NCBI RefSeq assembly: GCF_003634105.1
Contig: NZ_RBIQ01000007.1
Location: 434,001-498,000 of the forward strand
Direction: 5' to 3'
DNA: 64,000 nucleotides
Origin: Maribacter vaceletii
GTDB taxonomy: Bacteria; Bacteroidota; Bacteroidia; Flavobacteriales; Flavobacteriaceae
Positions 19,070-29,700 of this stretch are shown here, piece by piece; within the stretch, counting starts at the first letter, position 1, and every line of letters begins with the position of its first letter. The notes under the pieces were generated by a model. It searched no databases, had not been told where the DNA came from, and saw only the letters and a list, made by a program, of their open reading frames with translations. The position numbers and the translations under genes were made by a program.

Positions 19070-20488
19070 ATGCAAAAAACATACATCTATATTCTATGCT
19101 TAATGGTAATTTCTTTGCAATCTTGCGGAGAGAAGTCTAAAAAAGTACATAAATCAAAAGAAACAACCGTTACTGAAATAATTAAAAAACCAAATATTCT
19201 TTTCTTACTTGCTGATGATTTGGGTTATGGAGAATTAGGTTCTTATGGGCAAAAAATACTAGAGACGCCTGTTTTAGATAGTCTGGCTAGAGAAGGAATG
19301 CGATTTACTAATTTTTATGCTGGCAGCGCGGTATGCTCTCCTTCAAGAGCTGTATTAATGACCGGAAAAAAATCGTCTACAAATACTATAAGAGCCAATA
19401 AAGGGTATTACCCAGATGGTTCTTCTAGGAGGGTTTCTTTACAAAAAGAAGACCTTACGCTTGCAGAGATGTTAGGAGATAACGGCTACCAAACTGCTTT
19501 TATAGGAAAATGGCATTTAGGATTACCAGATGATGTTAGTTCTTGGGCGCATGGAAGAGGATTTCAATATGCGGTACAAGAACAATGGAGCCACAAATAC
19601 GACCAAAGTAATTTTGATGGCCCTATGGAATATATAAATGGCATGCAAGATTCTATAAACTTCGATTATACAAAATGGGATAGTCACGATGATTACAGGA
19701 CAAACCTAGCGCTAGATTATTTAGACAAACAATATAATAAAGACAAGCCCTTATTTTTATTCATGTCTTTTAGAGCTCCTCATGGGCATGAAAAAGTCAT
19801 AGGAAACAACACCCTTTATATGGATAAAGGCTGGCCAGCTGCAGAACGCTTACACGCTGCAAAAATTAATTTATTAGATAAGCAGGTTGGTCGTTTACTT
19901 AAAAAATTGGATGCTATGGGTCAATTAGAAAACACCCTAGTAATCTTCACAAGCGATAATGGGCCTCATCATGAAGGAGAAGGCCACGACCACGAATTTT
20001 TCAATAGTAATGGTGCGCTTAAAGGGTATAAAAGAGATTTATATGAAGGAGGTATCCGCGTACCTATGATTGCTTATTGGAAAGGAAAAATTAATAGTAA
20101 TTCTACAAATAATCTGGTAGCAGGTTTTCAAGATTTTATGCCAACACTGGCAGAAATAGCAAATATTGAAACTCCCAAACAATCGAACGGAATTTCTATC
20201 CTTCCCGTATTATTAAATACTACGAAAAAAGTTAATCGAAAATACTTAAACTGGGAAACAAGTGAAAAAGGATTTCGACAATCTATACGTATTAACCATT
20301 TAAAAGGGGTTCGTTACGGTGTAAATTCTACTATAGAATTATATGATATGAATACTGACATTTCTGAAACCAAAAACATAGCAGCTAAATACCCTGAACT
20401 AATTCAAAAAATAGATTCCATTTTTAAAAACGACCGTACGGAAAATCAATATTACCCATATGGAGGTAAAACAAAACTAAAAAAATGA
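19070..20488 (+). CDS. S1 family sulfatase lipoprotein
   Basis: A type I sulfatase of 472 aa with a lipoprotein signal ending in LQSC. All key elements are canonical: LADDLGYGELGSYG for the metal site, CSPSR with the formylglycine Cys at residue 89, GKWHLG, and TSDNGPH. The protein has the compact arylsulfatase A-like organisation. Its stop overlaps the start of the following GH2 gene (ATGA), so the two are probably translationally coupled and may act on the same oligosaccharide, with desulfation before glycosidic cleavage. The substrate is not deducible. Confidence 0.95.
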   Translation: MQKTYIYILCLMVISLQSCGEKSKKVHKSKETTVTEIIKKPNILFLLADDLGYGELGSYGQKILETPVLDSLAREGMRFTNFYAGSAVCSPSRAVLMTGKKSSTNTIRANKGYYPDGSSRRVSLQKEDLTLAEMLGDNGYQTAFIGKWHLGLPDDVSSWAHGRGFQYAVQEQWSHKYDQSNFDGPMEYINGMQDSINFDYTKWDSHDDYRTNLALDYLDKQYNKDKPLFLFMSFRAPHGHEKVIGNNTLYMDKGWPAAERLHAAKINLLDKQVGRLLKKLDAMGQLENTLVIFTSDNGPHHEGEGHDHEFFNSNGALKGYKRDLYEGGIRVPMIAYWKGKINSNSTNNLVAGFQDFMPTLAEIANIETPKQSNGISILPVLLNTTKKVNRKYLNWETSEKGFRQSIRINHLKGVRYGVNSTIELYDMNTDISETKNIAAKYPELIQKIDSIFKNDRTENQYYPYGGKTKLKK

Positions 20489-22995
20489 GAATAATTTCTA
20501 TATACATATTCTTATTTACAGTCCTTTCTGTAACAGGGCAAAAAATCAATAATGAGAATCATCTCTTATTAAATGGGAATTGGTCTTTCGCGGATTCTAC
20601 GGAATATAAAAATAACCGTTGGAATACGCTTCCTGTTCCTGCAAGTTGGAACACCTTTACAGAATACGCAGATTATATAGGCGATGCTTGGTATAAAAAG
20701 ACTATTTCTATTCCTAAAGATTGGAGCAACAAACGAATTTATTTAAAGTTTGATGCTGTTTATGACATTGCAGATGTTTGGTATAACGATACTTATCTAG
20801 GGCAACATACTGGCGGATATACACCTTTTGAATTTGATATAACAAAGCATGCAAAACCAGGAGAAAAAGGAGAACTTAAAGTAAAAGCAAATAACGAACA
20901 TGTAGTTGGCGCTTGGTTTCAATGGGGAGGAATTAATCGAGACGTTCATCTTTTTACTAAAGAAGAAGTTCGTATAATTAGACAGAAAATAGAACCTGTA
21001 TTAGATGTTGTTACAGGAACTTCTCAAATAAAATTGATAGTTACTATTGAGAATAAATCAGACTCCAATAAAGAAATTAAAATCAATGGTATTCTAAAAG
21101 AATTAAAGGATACAGGGTTTGTTTTAACAGGATGGTTAAAAGGAAAAGAAACTACAAATTTCAGCGAAATTATTACTTTAAATTCTAAACAAACAAGACC
21201 TTGGCATTTTGATGACCCACAACTATACAATTTAAAAACTGTTTTAAGCATCTCCGAAAAACCTATGGATACTATTCATAATCGTTTTGGGATTCGAAAA
21301 ATAGATATAAAGCCAGACGGTTTTTACCTAAACGGCGAAAAGGTTCGTATGATGGGCTATAATAGAGTACATGACCATAGAGCATATGGCAACACAGAAC
21401 CTAAACATTTAGTGCGTTCTGATATTGACATGATGAAACGCTCCGGCGCCAATTTCTCTAGACTAATGCATGCTCCTAGTTCTCCCGAATTGTTAGACTA
21501 TGCAGATGAACGTGGTTTATTACTATGGGCAGAAATACCTATGTGGCAAACAGTGTACAGAACTCCAATGAATTCTGAAAATGATGCTAAAAATGCTCCA
21601 AAAAACTTCCCAGGAACAACCATTAGAGAAATGATGGAACGCGATTGGAACCATCCTTCCATAGTTGGTTGGTCTCCAGGAAACGAGTTGAGAGGCGAAG
21701 CAAGTAGTTATGTTACTGCTATGCGTCCTTTTGTAAAAGAAATAGACCCAACACGTTTTTATGCTAATATTCATGATCAAGGTTTTCAGAAGACCTCTCA
21801 AGGAGGTTTTAAAGGAGTAGAATCTAATAGTGTAGATATCATTTTTATGAATAAATATAGAGATGATAGTACCAAAATAAAAGCTGTATTAGCACAACAT
21901 AAATCTATTCCGAATCTCCCAATTTTTTATAGCGAATATGGCGAGACAAGAAGCGAATCATTAAACCATACGCAAGATTATTCTGCACTATGGGAACGTT
22001 TAGGCAAAGAACCTTATGTTATTGGTGGTTCTCATTGGACTTTTAACGACTATCGTAGTTACTGGCACAAGAGTAATCCTGCTAGTCAGAATAGAGATTG
22101 GGGATTGGTAGATGTTTGGCGTAATCCTAAAACATTCTATTTTCAAATGTCTAAAATGCATTGGCCAGTACATGCCATTAATGCAACTATAAAAAATAAA
22201 AAAGCAACCATTACTCTTGAACCTAGAAGTAAAGAAGAAATACCTTCTTTTACCTTACGTGGGTATCATTGGAGTTATGAATTACAAAACGACAAAGGAG
22301 AAACTATAGAGGGTAACATTTATGACTTAGACACTATTGTTCCAGGGGATTCCGCCATTATAAAAGATATCACATTTAATTCCGACTCAGGAAAAATATT
22401 GGTTATTTCACTACTTTCTAATAATGGGTATACGGTAGCCGAAAACAAATTTGATACTACAACTGGCAAAGAATTACCGCTTCCCTCCTATCCTAAAGCA
22501 AAAAATCCTGAAGTTCGTAAAGTGTTACCACTTCCTAACAGCTTTATGGTTGGTGTAACTAGTAAAGAAGGTGATAAAGGTCTAGAAATTAAATACGGAA
22601 CAAGTTCTGGTAAGTATACAAAAACAATTTCTGCTCCAGTTATGGGTGCAATCAGAGTAAGGAACCTAAAAAATGGAAAAAAATACTATGCAAAAATTCG
22701 AAGAATTTTAGCTCAAGACTATAGTCCTTGGTCATCAGAATTTGAAATTACTCCAGATGGAGGTCTTTTACCAGAACCACCCAAAATACTAGGTGTAATT
22801 AATGGCAATAAACATAAAGCTGTTCGCTTAAAAGTACAAGAAAAAACAACAGGATATGAACTTACTCTAAGTAACGGCAACAAAATGGAATTATCCTGTG
22901 TAAACCCAGGATTATTAATAGTACCAAAAAATTGTATCAGCATTGCTGTTATCAATGTAAATGGAATATCAAAGTCAATAAAAATAGTAAAGTAA
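20485..22995 (+). CDS. GH2 family exo-beta-glycosidase (beta-galactosidase-like)
   Basis: An 836 aa enzyme with an exported N-terminus (MRIISIYIFLFTVLSVTGQ). Domain order is the sugar-binding jelly roll (NRWNTLPVPASWNTF), an immunoglobulin-like domain, the GH2 barrel at about 270-560, and C-terminal Fn3-like sheets. The acid/base Glu401 is in WSPGNELRGE and the nucleophile Glu484 in FYSEYGE, so the site is intact. The start lies inside the stop of the preceding sulfatase. It probably cleaves a beta-linked galactose-type residue from the non-reducing end after desulfation. Glucuronidase or mannosidase activity is also possible within GH2. Confidence 0.93.
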   Translation: MRIISIYIFLFTVLSVTGQKINNENHLLLNGNWSFADSTEYKNNRWNTLPVPASWNTFTEYADYIGDAWYKKTISIPKDWSNKRIYLKFDAVYDIADVWYNDTYLGQHTGGYTPFEFDITKHAKPGEKGELKVKANNEHVVGAWFQWGGINRDVHLFTKEEVRIIRQKIEPVLDVVTGTSQIKLIVTIENKSDSNKEIKINGILKELKDTGFVLTGWLKGKETTNFSEIITLNSKQTRPWHFDDPQLYNLKTVLSISEKPMDTIHNRFGIRKIDIKPDGFYLNGEKVRMMGYNRVHDHRAYGNTEPKHLVRSDIDMMKRSGANFSRLMHAPSSPELLDYADERGLLLWAEIPMWQTVYRTPMNSENDAKNAPKNFPGTTIREMMERDWNHPSIVGWSPGNELRGEASSYVTAMRPFVKEIDPTRFYANIHDQGFQKTSQGGFKGVESNSVDIIFMNKYRDDSTKIKAVLAQHKSIPNLPIFYSEYGETRSESLNHTQDYSALWERLGKEPYVIGGSHWTFNDYRSYWHKSNPASQNRDWGLVDVWRNPKTFYFQMSKMHWPVHAINATIKNKKATITLEPRSKEEIPSFTLRGYHWSYELQNDKGETIEGNIYDLDTIVPGDSAIIKDITFNSDSGKILVISLLSNNGYTVAENKFDTTTGKELPLPSYPKAKNPEVRKVLPLPNSFMVGVTSKEGDKGLEIKYGTSSGKYTKTISAPVMGAIRVRNLKNGKKYYAKIRRILAQDYSPWSSEFEITPDGGLLPEPPKILGVINGNKHKAVRLKVQEKTTGYELTLSNGNKMELSCVNPGLLIVPKNCISIAVINVNGISKSIKIVK

Positions 22996-22999
22996 TATA

Positions 23000-24451
23000 A
23001 TGGATATACTCAAAAAAACATTCCTTGGAATTAGTTTAGTATTCGCTTTTAGTTGTTCGGAAACTAAAAAAGAAAACACACCCAAAGAACGTCCTAATAT
23101 TGTTTGGATAATGTTAGAAGACTGGAGTCCAGACTTAGGCTGCTATGGAACAAAAGGTATAGAAACTCCTGTAACAGATAGACTAGCATCTGAAGGTGTA
23201 ATGTATACCAACGCATTTTGTACCGCTCCAGTATGCTCTGCTTCTAGATCTGCAATGATGACAGGCTTTCATCAAGATTATATAGGTGGCGAAGAACATA
23301 GAACCTTTAAAGAAGACAAAAAACCATTACCATACGGTATAAAACCTATGCCTCTATTATTAAAAGAAGCAGGATATTATACCGCATTAATGGCATCTAA
23401 TAAAACAGATTGCAACTTTAAAGCTGACCTTGGTTTTATGGGAAATGACTGGAAAAAAAGAAAAAAAGACCAACCATTTTTTGCTCAAATTACTTTACAG
23501 GGAACGCATAGAAAATGGGAAAGAGATTCTATTAACCCTATAGACCCAAAAGATATTGAATTACCTCCTTATTATGCAGATACTCCAATGGCCAGACGCG
23601 ATTGGGCTAATGGTTTAGAACAAATGCAAATTTGTGATAGAGAAATTGGTGACATCCTTTCTAGAATAGAAAAAGAGGGGTTATCAGACAACACTTTGAT
23701 ATTTCTAATAGGCGATAATGGAAGATGCCACATAAGGGGAAAACAATTCTTGTACGACCCAGGGTTACAGGTACCTCTTATTATCAAATGGCCAGGAAAA
23801 GTAAAATCAAATCAAATTAATAAAAACTTAGTTCAAACTATAGATATTACAAAAACTATTCTTGATATAGCAGGCGCAAAATCACCTCATAGATTGCAAG
23901 GTGAAAACCTTTTTGAAGATGCGGCAAACAATAGAGAATACATTTTCGCTGCTCGTAGTCGTATGGGCTCTACCCATGATGCAATGCGTACAGTTAGATC
24001 TAAAAAATACAAACTCATTCATAACTTAATGCCGGAACGTGCTTGGTTGCAATACAGCGGCTACAAAGAAGATATGTATCCTATGCTAGCAGAAATGAAC
24101 ATCCTAAATATACAAGGAAAATTAAATGATGTACAAGCTCAATTTTTTGCACCATCGAAACCAGAATTTGAACTGTTTGATATTGAAAATGATCCGCATG
24201 AGATAAACAATCTAGCAAACGATAAAGAATACGCTCCTGTAAAAGAGAAAATGCTTGCCTCTTTAAATGAATGGAGAACTGTAATAAAAGACAAAGGCGT
24301 TTCTTCTGAATTTAGAGCTGGAGGAGCTTCTTCTAAATATCCAACTCGCACTTTAGAAGAATGGCAAAAAAGATATGAATTATGGAAACCTTGGGTTTTT
24401 AGAACACCTACAGAAAAGATAGATCATCCATTTGTAAAAAAACATTATTAA
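23000..24451 (+). CDS. S1 family sulfatase lipoprotein (CSASR motif)
   Basis: A type I sulfatase of 483 aa with the lipobox FSC at its N-terminus. The metal site is LEDWSPDLGCYG, the formylglycine motif is CSASR with Cys79 (Ala replaces Pro, which maturation systems accept), and the second site is GDNGRCHIRGKQFLY. The C-terminal part includes LFDIENDPHEINNLA, common in this clade. The overall style is heparan N-sulfatase-like, as in the genes at 1396 and 50980, although those differ in the motif. It lies 4 bases after the GH2 gene and 6 bases before the discoidin/GH9-like gene. Confidence 0.94.
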   Translation: MDILKKTFLGISLVFAFSCSETKKENTPKERPNIVWIMLEDWSPDLGCYGTKGIETPVTDRLASEGVMYTNAFCTAPVCSASRSAMMTGFHQDYIGGEEHRTFKEDKKPLPYGIKPMPLLLKEAGYYTALMASNKTDCNFKADLGFMGNDWKKRKKDQPFFAQITLQGTHRKWERDSINPIDPKDIELPPYYADTPMARRDWANGLEQMQICDREIGDILSRIEKEGLSDNTLIFLIGDNGRCHIRGKQFLYDPGLQVPLIIKWPGKVKSNQINKNLVQTIDITKTILDIAGAKSPHRLQGENLFEDAANNREYIFAARSRMGSTHDAMRTVRSKKYKLIHNLMPERAWLQYSGYKEDMYPMLAEMNILNIQGKLNDVQAQFFAPSKPEFELFDIENDPHEINNLANDKEYAPVKEKMLASLNEWRTVIKDKGVSSEFRAGGASSKYPTRTLEEWQKRYELWKPWVFRTPTEKIDHPFVKKHY

Positions 24452-24457
24452 AAAATT

Positions 24458-26779
24458 ATGTTCGCAAAAAGTAGAAAAAAAACAGCAACTAACTTCCTAA
24501 ATATAGTTTTAGGTATATTTTCCCTGGGGTGTATTTCTACAGCTTATGCTCAAAATAATCTATCTACTACTGGTACCGCTACATCTAACAACACCATTGA
24601 TAAAACAAATGAAAAATTTGTAAATGATGGTAATTTAGAAACTGCTTGGGTAAGTGATTCCCAAAATATTGAAAAATGGGTAAGTGTTGAACTTCCAGGA
24701 AACACTGAAGTAACAAAAATTGATATTCAGTTAGATTATAGCCCTAACACTCCCCCTACTTCTTATGCTTTACAAACTTATATGAATGGACGTTGGCGAG
24801 AGTTTGTTAAAAAAGATTTTAAGAGCAATGAGTCCATAAGTATTATACTTAAAAAGCCTATGCTTACAGACCATATTCGTTTTTCTGTAAATTCTTCGGA
24901 TAAAATTGTAGTTAAAGAATTTGAAATTTATGGTATTGCTTACAAAGCAGACTTAACTAAACTCAAAGAGATTTTAATAAATCAAAGTGGATATAATTTA
25001 GGGCAACCAAAACGCTTTACTGCTCCAAATGTAAAAGACAATACTTCTTTTGTTATTAAAAATACAACAACACAGAAAGATGCTTACAAAGGAAAAATTA
25101 AAAACCATGTTGGAGATTTCACTTCTTTTAATCCTAATTCTAAAGATGAATACATAATTATTGTCAACAAATTTGAATCTTACCCATTTCGTATTGGCCC
25201 ATATTGGCTAGAACGTGTGTCCTATCAGAATGCAGTTGATTTTATGGCTGGTGCAAGACATTATGTAGGTACTACCAAAAAAATAAGTAAACTATCTTGG
25301 GCATATCGCGATGGAGATTTTTTTAATTGGGCTTTACAGGGATTAATAGCGCAATACTTATCTAACCCAGAAGCATATAAAAGGTTAGAAAAAAAGATTA
25401 ACTATGTAGATAACTCTTCATTCAGCAAGGAATATAATGGTCTTTGGGGAGCTTTAGAAAAATACAAGGATAGTGCTCCTGATATTGTAAAAATAATACA
25501 TTGGGATGTCGATGTGAAAATTTCTCAAAAGCTAGAACACGAGCATCAAAAAGCAGAATTGGCTCATTTTCTATATGCCTATCCCTATTTAAAAGAATGG
25601 TTACCACAACAAAATTACGATGTTGTTTACGAGTACCTTACAAACGTATGGGACAAAGAAGATGTTAGAGAAACCTCAACAACTAAATATGACAAAAGTG
25701 AAGGACATAACCTTTTCGCTTTAAAAACTAAGATGGGAACTAACAAAGGAGAATTACCACCAGGACATTCCGTTATCCCAAATTTAATGATGTATGAGGT
25801 GGTAAAAAGAAAATCTCCTAAAGACGCTCAAAAATATTTCGATGCAGCATTTACACAGATGCAGTGGATGATTGAAAATTTAGATTGGAAAGACCCAATT
25901 ACTACAAAAGGGCAGCGTATGTCCGAACATATTACCATGCGTGCTTTTGCATATTTCTACAACCAATATCCAAATAAAGCTCCAAAAGGACTTCAGAAAA
26001 AAGTAACCCAATGGATAAAAGTAATGGTTGCTCGTTCTAATAATATGTGGGACTTTAGAAAATACACAGATAATAAAGAGTGGGCTCCAATTGGTTGGAA
26101 TGAAACTGGGAATGTTTTAGGGTTTCCTGCAGCTGCTTTAGCCGCTAAAAGTGTTATGAAAGATACTCTATTAAAAAAAGAGTTAAATAGAATAGCTTGG
26201 TCTCATTTAGATAACTCCTTTGGAAGAAATCCAACAGGGAGGCATTTTTCTTTTGATGGCCCTAGAGAGATTGAAGGAGTAGATTTAGGATGGTATAATG
26301 ATATTGAAGGCGGAATAGGATTATTAGCTCCTGTACCTTTTGTTTTTGATGGTTCTCCTAAAGCAGAGCACTACCCTAACCATCCAGAACTTGGAAATAT
26401 AGGATGGACAGAAGGCTGGGTACAATTCAACACAGCTTTTAATGCTAGTTTGGCATATTTAGCTAATGATAATACCAATATAAAATTTATCAAAACAGCA
26501 TTGAACAAAGTAAAATTACAACTACAAGCTCCAATCAATTTTAGTGAAGAAGAGCAAGATAGTGTTCGTATAAAGTTACAAACATCCAAAGGGCAAACAT
26601 TTTACATAAAATGTACAGAACAAGGCCCTTTCTCTAAGTATCTAGTGGCTGATATTGTTTTAAAACGAAACAAAATGATTTTCCAAAATCAGACTATCAA
26701 ATTAAAAAAAGGAGAAACTATTACCGCTAGTTATGGTTTGGGATATTTTAAAAAAGAGGCAAAATTTAAAATAGAATAG
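24458..26779 (+). CDS. Exported discoidin (F5/8C) plus GH9-like (alpha/alpha)6 protein, probable unassigned glycoside hydrolase
   Basis: A 773 aa exported protein I cannot place in a named family. Residues about 33-165 form an F5/8 type C-like domain (NDGNLETAWVSD, WVSVELPG). Next comes a segment like the immunoglobulin-like N-domain of GH9 enzymes (EILINQSGYNLGQPKRFTA). A helical region follows, with GH9-like landmarks DNSFGRNPTGRHFSF and GWTEGWVQFNTAFNASLAYL; Glu652 there sits where GH9 has its acid. The GH9 base motif DAGDY is not evident, and YRDGDFFNWAL may be the equivalent region. The setting among sulfatases and GH2 enzymes supports a glycosidase role, but a lyase or non-catalytic function is possible. 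Confidence 0.6.
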   Translation: MFAKSRKKTATNFLNIVLGIFSLGCISTAYAQNNLSTTGTATSNNTIDKTNEKFVNDGNLETAWVSDSQNIEKWVSVELPGNTEVTKIDIQLDYSPNTPPTSYALQTYMNGRWREFVKKDFKSNESISIILKKPMLTDHIRFSVNSSDKIVVKEFEIYGIAYKADLTKLKEILINQSGYNLGQPKRFTAPNVKDNTSFVIKNTTTQKDAYKGKIKNHVGDFTSFNPNSKDEYIIIVNKFESYPFRIGPYWLERVSYQNAVDFMAGARHYVGTTKKISKLSWAYRDGDFFNWALQGLIAQYLSNPEAYKRLEKKINYVDNSSFSKEYNGLWGALEKYKDSAPDIVKIIHWDVDVKISQKLEHEHQKAELAHFLYAYPYLKEWLPQQNYDVVYEYLTNVWDKEDVRETSTTKYDKSEGHNLFALKTKMGTNKGELPPGHSVIPNLMMYEVVKRKSPKDAQKYFDAAFTQMQWMIENLDWKDPITTKGQRMSEHITMRAFAYFYNQYPNKAPKGLQKKVTQWIKVMVARSNNMWDFRKYTDNKEWAPIGWNETGNVLGFPAAALAAKSVMKDTLLKKELNRIAWSHLDNSFGRNPTGRHFSFDGPREIEGVDLGWYNDIEGGIGLLAPVPFVFDGSPKAEHYPNHPELGNIGWTEGWVQFNTAFNASLAYLANDNTNIKFIKTALNKVKLQLQAPINFSEEEQDSVRIKLQTSKGQTFYIKCTEQGPFSKYLVADIVLKRNKMIFQNQTIKLKKGETITASYGLGYFKKEAKFKIE

Positions 26780-26781
26780 TT

Positions 26782-29700
26782 ATGCAAATGGCTAAATATA
26801 TATCATGGTTTTGGTCTAAAAACAGAAGCTATTTTAGCTTTGTTTTTATACTTATAATTACAGCAAGTTGCTCTTCACAAACAACGAATGTAACAAATGA
26901 TGGTGAAGAACAAATATCACTTTCTGGAATTTGGAAATTCAATACTTTTTTAGGGGATGGGTCTAACTATTTAGACATTCAACCAGAGGAAAATGATATA
27001 GTTATAGATAATAGCCAAACTCAACATATTATAATTAAAGGTAAATGGGTTACTAAAACAGTTGCTGATAGAGAAACCTCATTTTGGAAAGAAGATTATT
27101 TAAGTTATGACTACCGCAAAAACAACGACCCTGCTTCAGTAAAATTTAAAACCAATGTTCCAAAAACTGGGTATTACGAGCATTTCATTTATTATCCTGC
27201 TGGGAGCCATATGGCAACACATGTAAATGTAAAGCATGCCAATGGCATTTATATTAAAGATTTTAATCAGAAAACAAGACCAAGTGTTTGGCTAAGTTTA
27301 GGGATTTTTAAAATACAAAAAAACAGCTCTAGTTATATTGAATTTAACGCCTTTAGAAAAGGAACGGCAACCGTAGATGCTGTAATGTTAAGACCAGTAA
27401 ACGAAAAAGAATTTACCAAAGAACTCCAAAACAAAAAAGGAGCTGCACTTCTAGAATATGATGATTCGGATTGGCACAATTTAAAAGTACCAGGACATTT
27501 TGGAATGATTAATAAGTACAGCAACTATTCTGGTAAAGGTTGGTATCGTAAAGAAATAAGTTTACCAAAAAGCTGGAAAAAAAATTCTAAAGAAAGAATA
27601 AGAGTTCAATTTGAAGGGGTCTATCATGTAGCTCGAGTGTTTTTAAATGGAAAATATATTGGTCGTCATCAAGGTGGATTTACTCCTTTTGAGTTTGATA
27701 TTACAGATGAAATTAGCTTTTCAGGTAAAAATATATTGGCTGTAGAGGCTGATAATAATTATTTGGTGGGAGCAACTTGGAATTGGGGAGGAATTATAAG
27801 AGAGGTTACTTTGGTAAAAAATAAAGAAGTACGTGTAAAATCGCAATATATACATGCGGAGCCAAATTTAAAATCAGGAACGGCATCTTATAAGGTAAAA
27901 GTACGGGTAGAGAACAATTCAGGAAAGACTAAATCTTTAAAGCTTACATCTGTCCTTATAAAAGAGAAACCAATACACAGTACTTCTACACAAATTACTA
28001 TTGCCCCTAATAGTATTAAAGAATTTGAACTAGAAGGTTTACTACAAAAAGAAGATGTTAAACTATGGCATTTTGACAACCCCCAACTCTATAACATAGA
28101 AACTTCCGTAACGGAAAACAACAATCTATTGCATAGAAAAATAGACCGTTTTGGAATACGAAAATTTGAAGCCACTGCTACCCAAATGTTATTAAATGGG
28201 GAACCAGTACGTTTAGTTGGTTTTAATAGAGTCAGCGACCACAGGTATTGGGGTTCTTCTGAGCCTCAGGAACTGATAAATAAAGATGTTGATTTAATGA
28301 AAAATGCAGGAGCCAATTTTAATCGTATTATGCATGGCACTCAAAACAAAAAACTATTAGATAGATGCGATGAAAAGGGAATATTAATTTTTGAAGAAGC
28401 TAATATTAGAGAATTAAAAATGCCCGAAATCTATGAAGATGATTTCGCATATCCTAAGCAATGGATTCGCGAAATGATTGAACGCGATGCAAACCATCCT
28501 TCTATCGTAGGTTGGAGTGTTGGCAATGAATTAGAAGACCATTTTGAGTATGTAAAAATGGCCTATGAATATGCGAAAAAAATAGACCCAAATCGTTTAG
28601 TACTGCATGTAAGTAATAGAGGGTATAGAAAAGGGGAATCTCCTTCTAATAATCCATTACAATATGGCGATATGATTTTTCAAAACATATACCAAAAAGA
28701 CCCTGGTGCCGTAATGGACACCTTACATGCCCGTTGGCCAAATAAAGCAATGTTCTTTTCTGAATTTGGCGTAGAAAGATTTACCACTGCCAGTTTAGAT
28801 AATAATGTTACAAAACTTGGTGATTGGTATAACCATATGCGAAACCAGCGACCATATACTACTGGAGCTTCTATCTGGACATATAACGATTATAAAAGTG
28901 GATATTCCCAAACGCTTCCAGATGAAAATAGAGCGTGGGGTATGGTAAATGCGTGGAGAACCAAACGTAGAGCATTTTATACACACCAAAAAGAAAATAG
29001 TCCTGTTACCAATTTTAAAATAGAAAATGTAAACTTAAAAAAAGGAAGTGCAGTTGTCTCTTTTAAGGTAAGGGATCTTGAAGATTTTCCAAGTTTTACA
29101 ATGAAGGATTATACATTACAGTATTCTTTCAAAAACAATCTAGGAATAGAGTTAATAAAAGAAAAGGTTAACCTCCCAATTTTAACACCTGGTATGGGAC
29201 AATGGCAAGGCAATATTTTCTGGAAATCATTAAAAGAAACACCATACTCACTTTCTGTTGCACTTGTTTCTACCAATGGCTATACAAGGAGAGAAAAAAC
29301 TATTTATTTTAATGTCCCTTCTAAACCAGTCATCGAGGAAGTAAAAGCATCTGAAAATAAAATCAGAGTGCATTTTACAAAAAATATAGATGCCTTTGAG
29401 TATTATTTAAAGTACAGCATAGATGGACAAGAAAAAGAGAGCTATAAAACCATTGCAAACTATATAGACTTAGATAGTTTACCGTCTAACAAAGTAATAG
29501 AATTACAACTTATTTCTAGTAATTCTAAAGGAGATAGTAAAGCTTCAAAAAGCAGTACAATTACAACCAAAGGCACGCCATTAGCTCCAATTGTATGGGA
29601 TTATTTTATAAAAGACAACAATCTTATAATTGGTTATTCTGGAGCTTTTGAAGATATATCCTATACCGTTAAATACGGGAGCTCTACGAATAACTTATCT

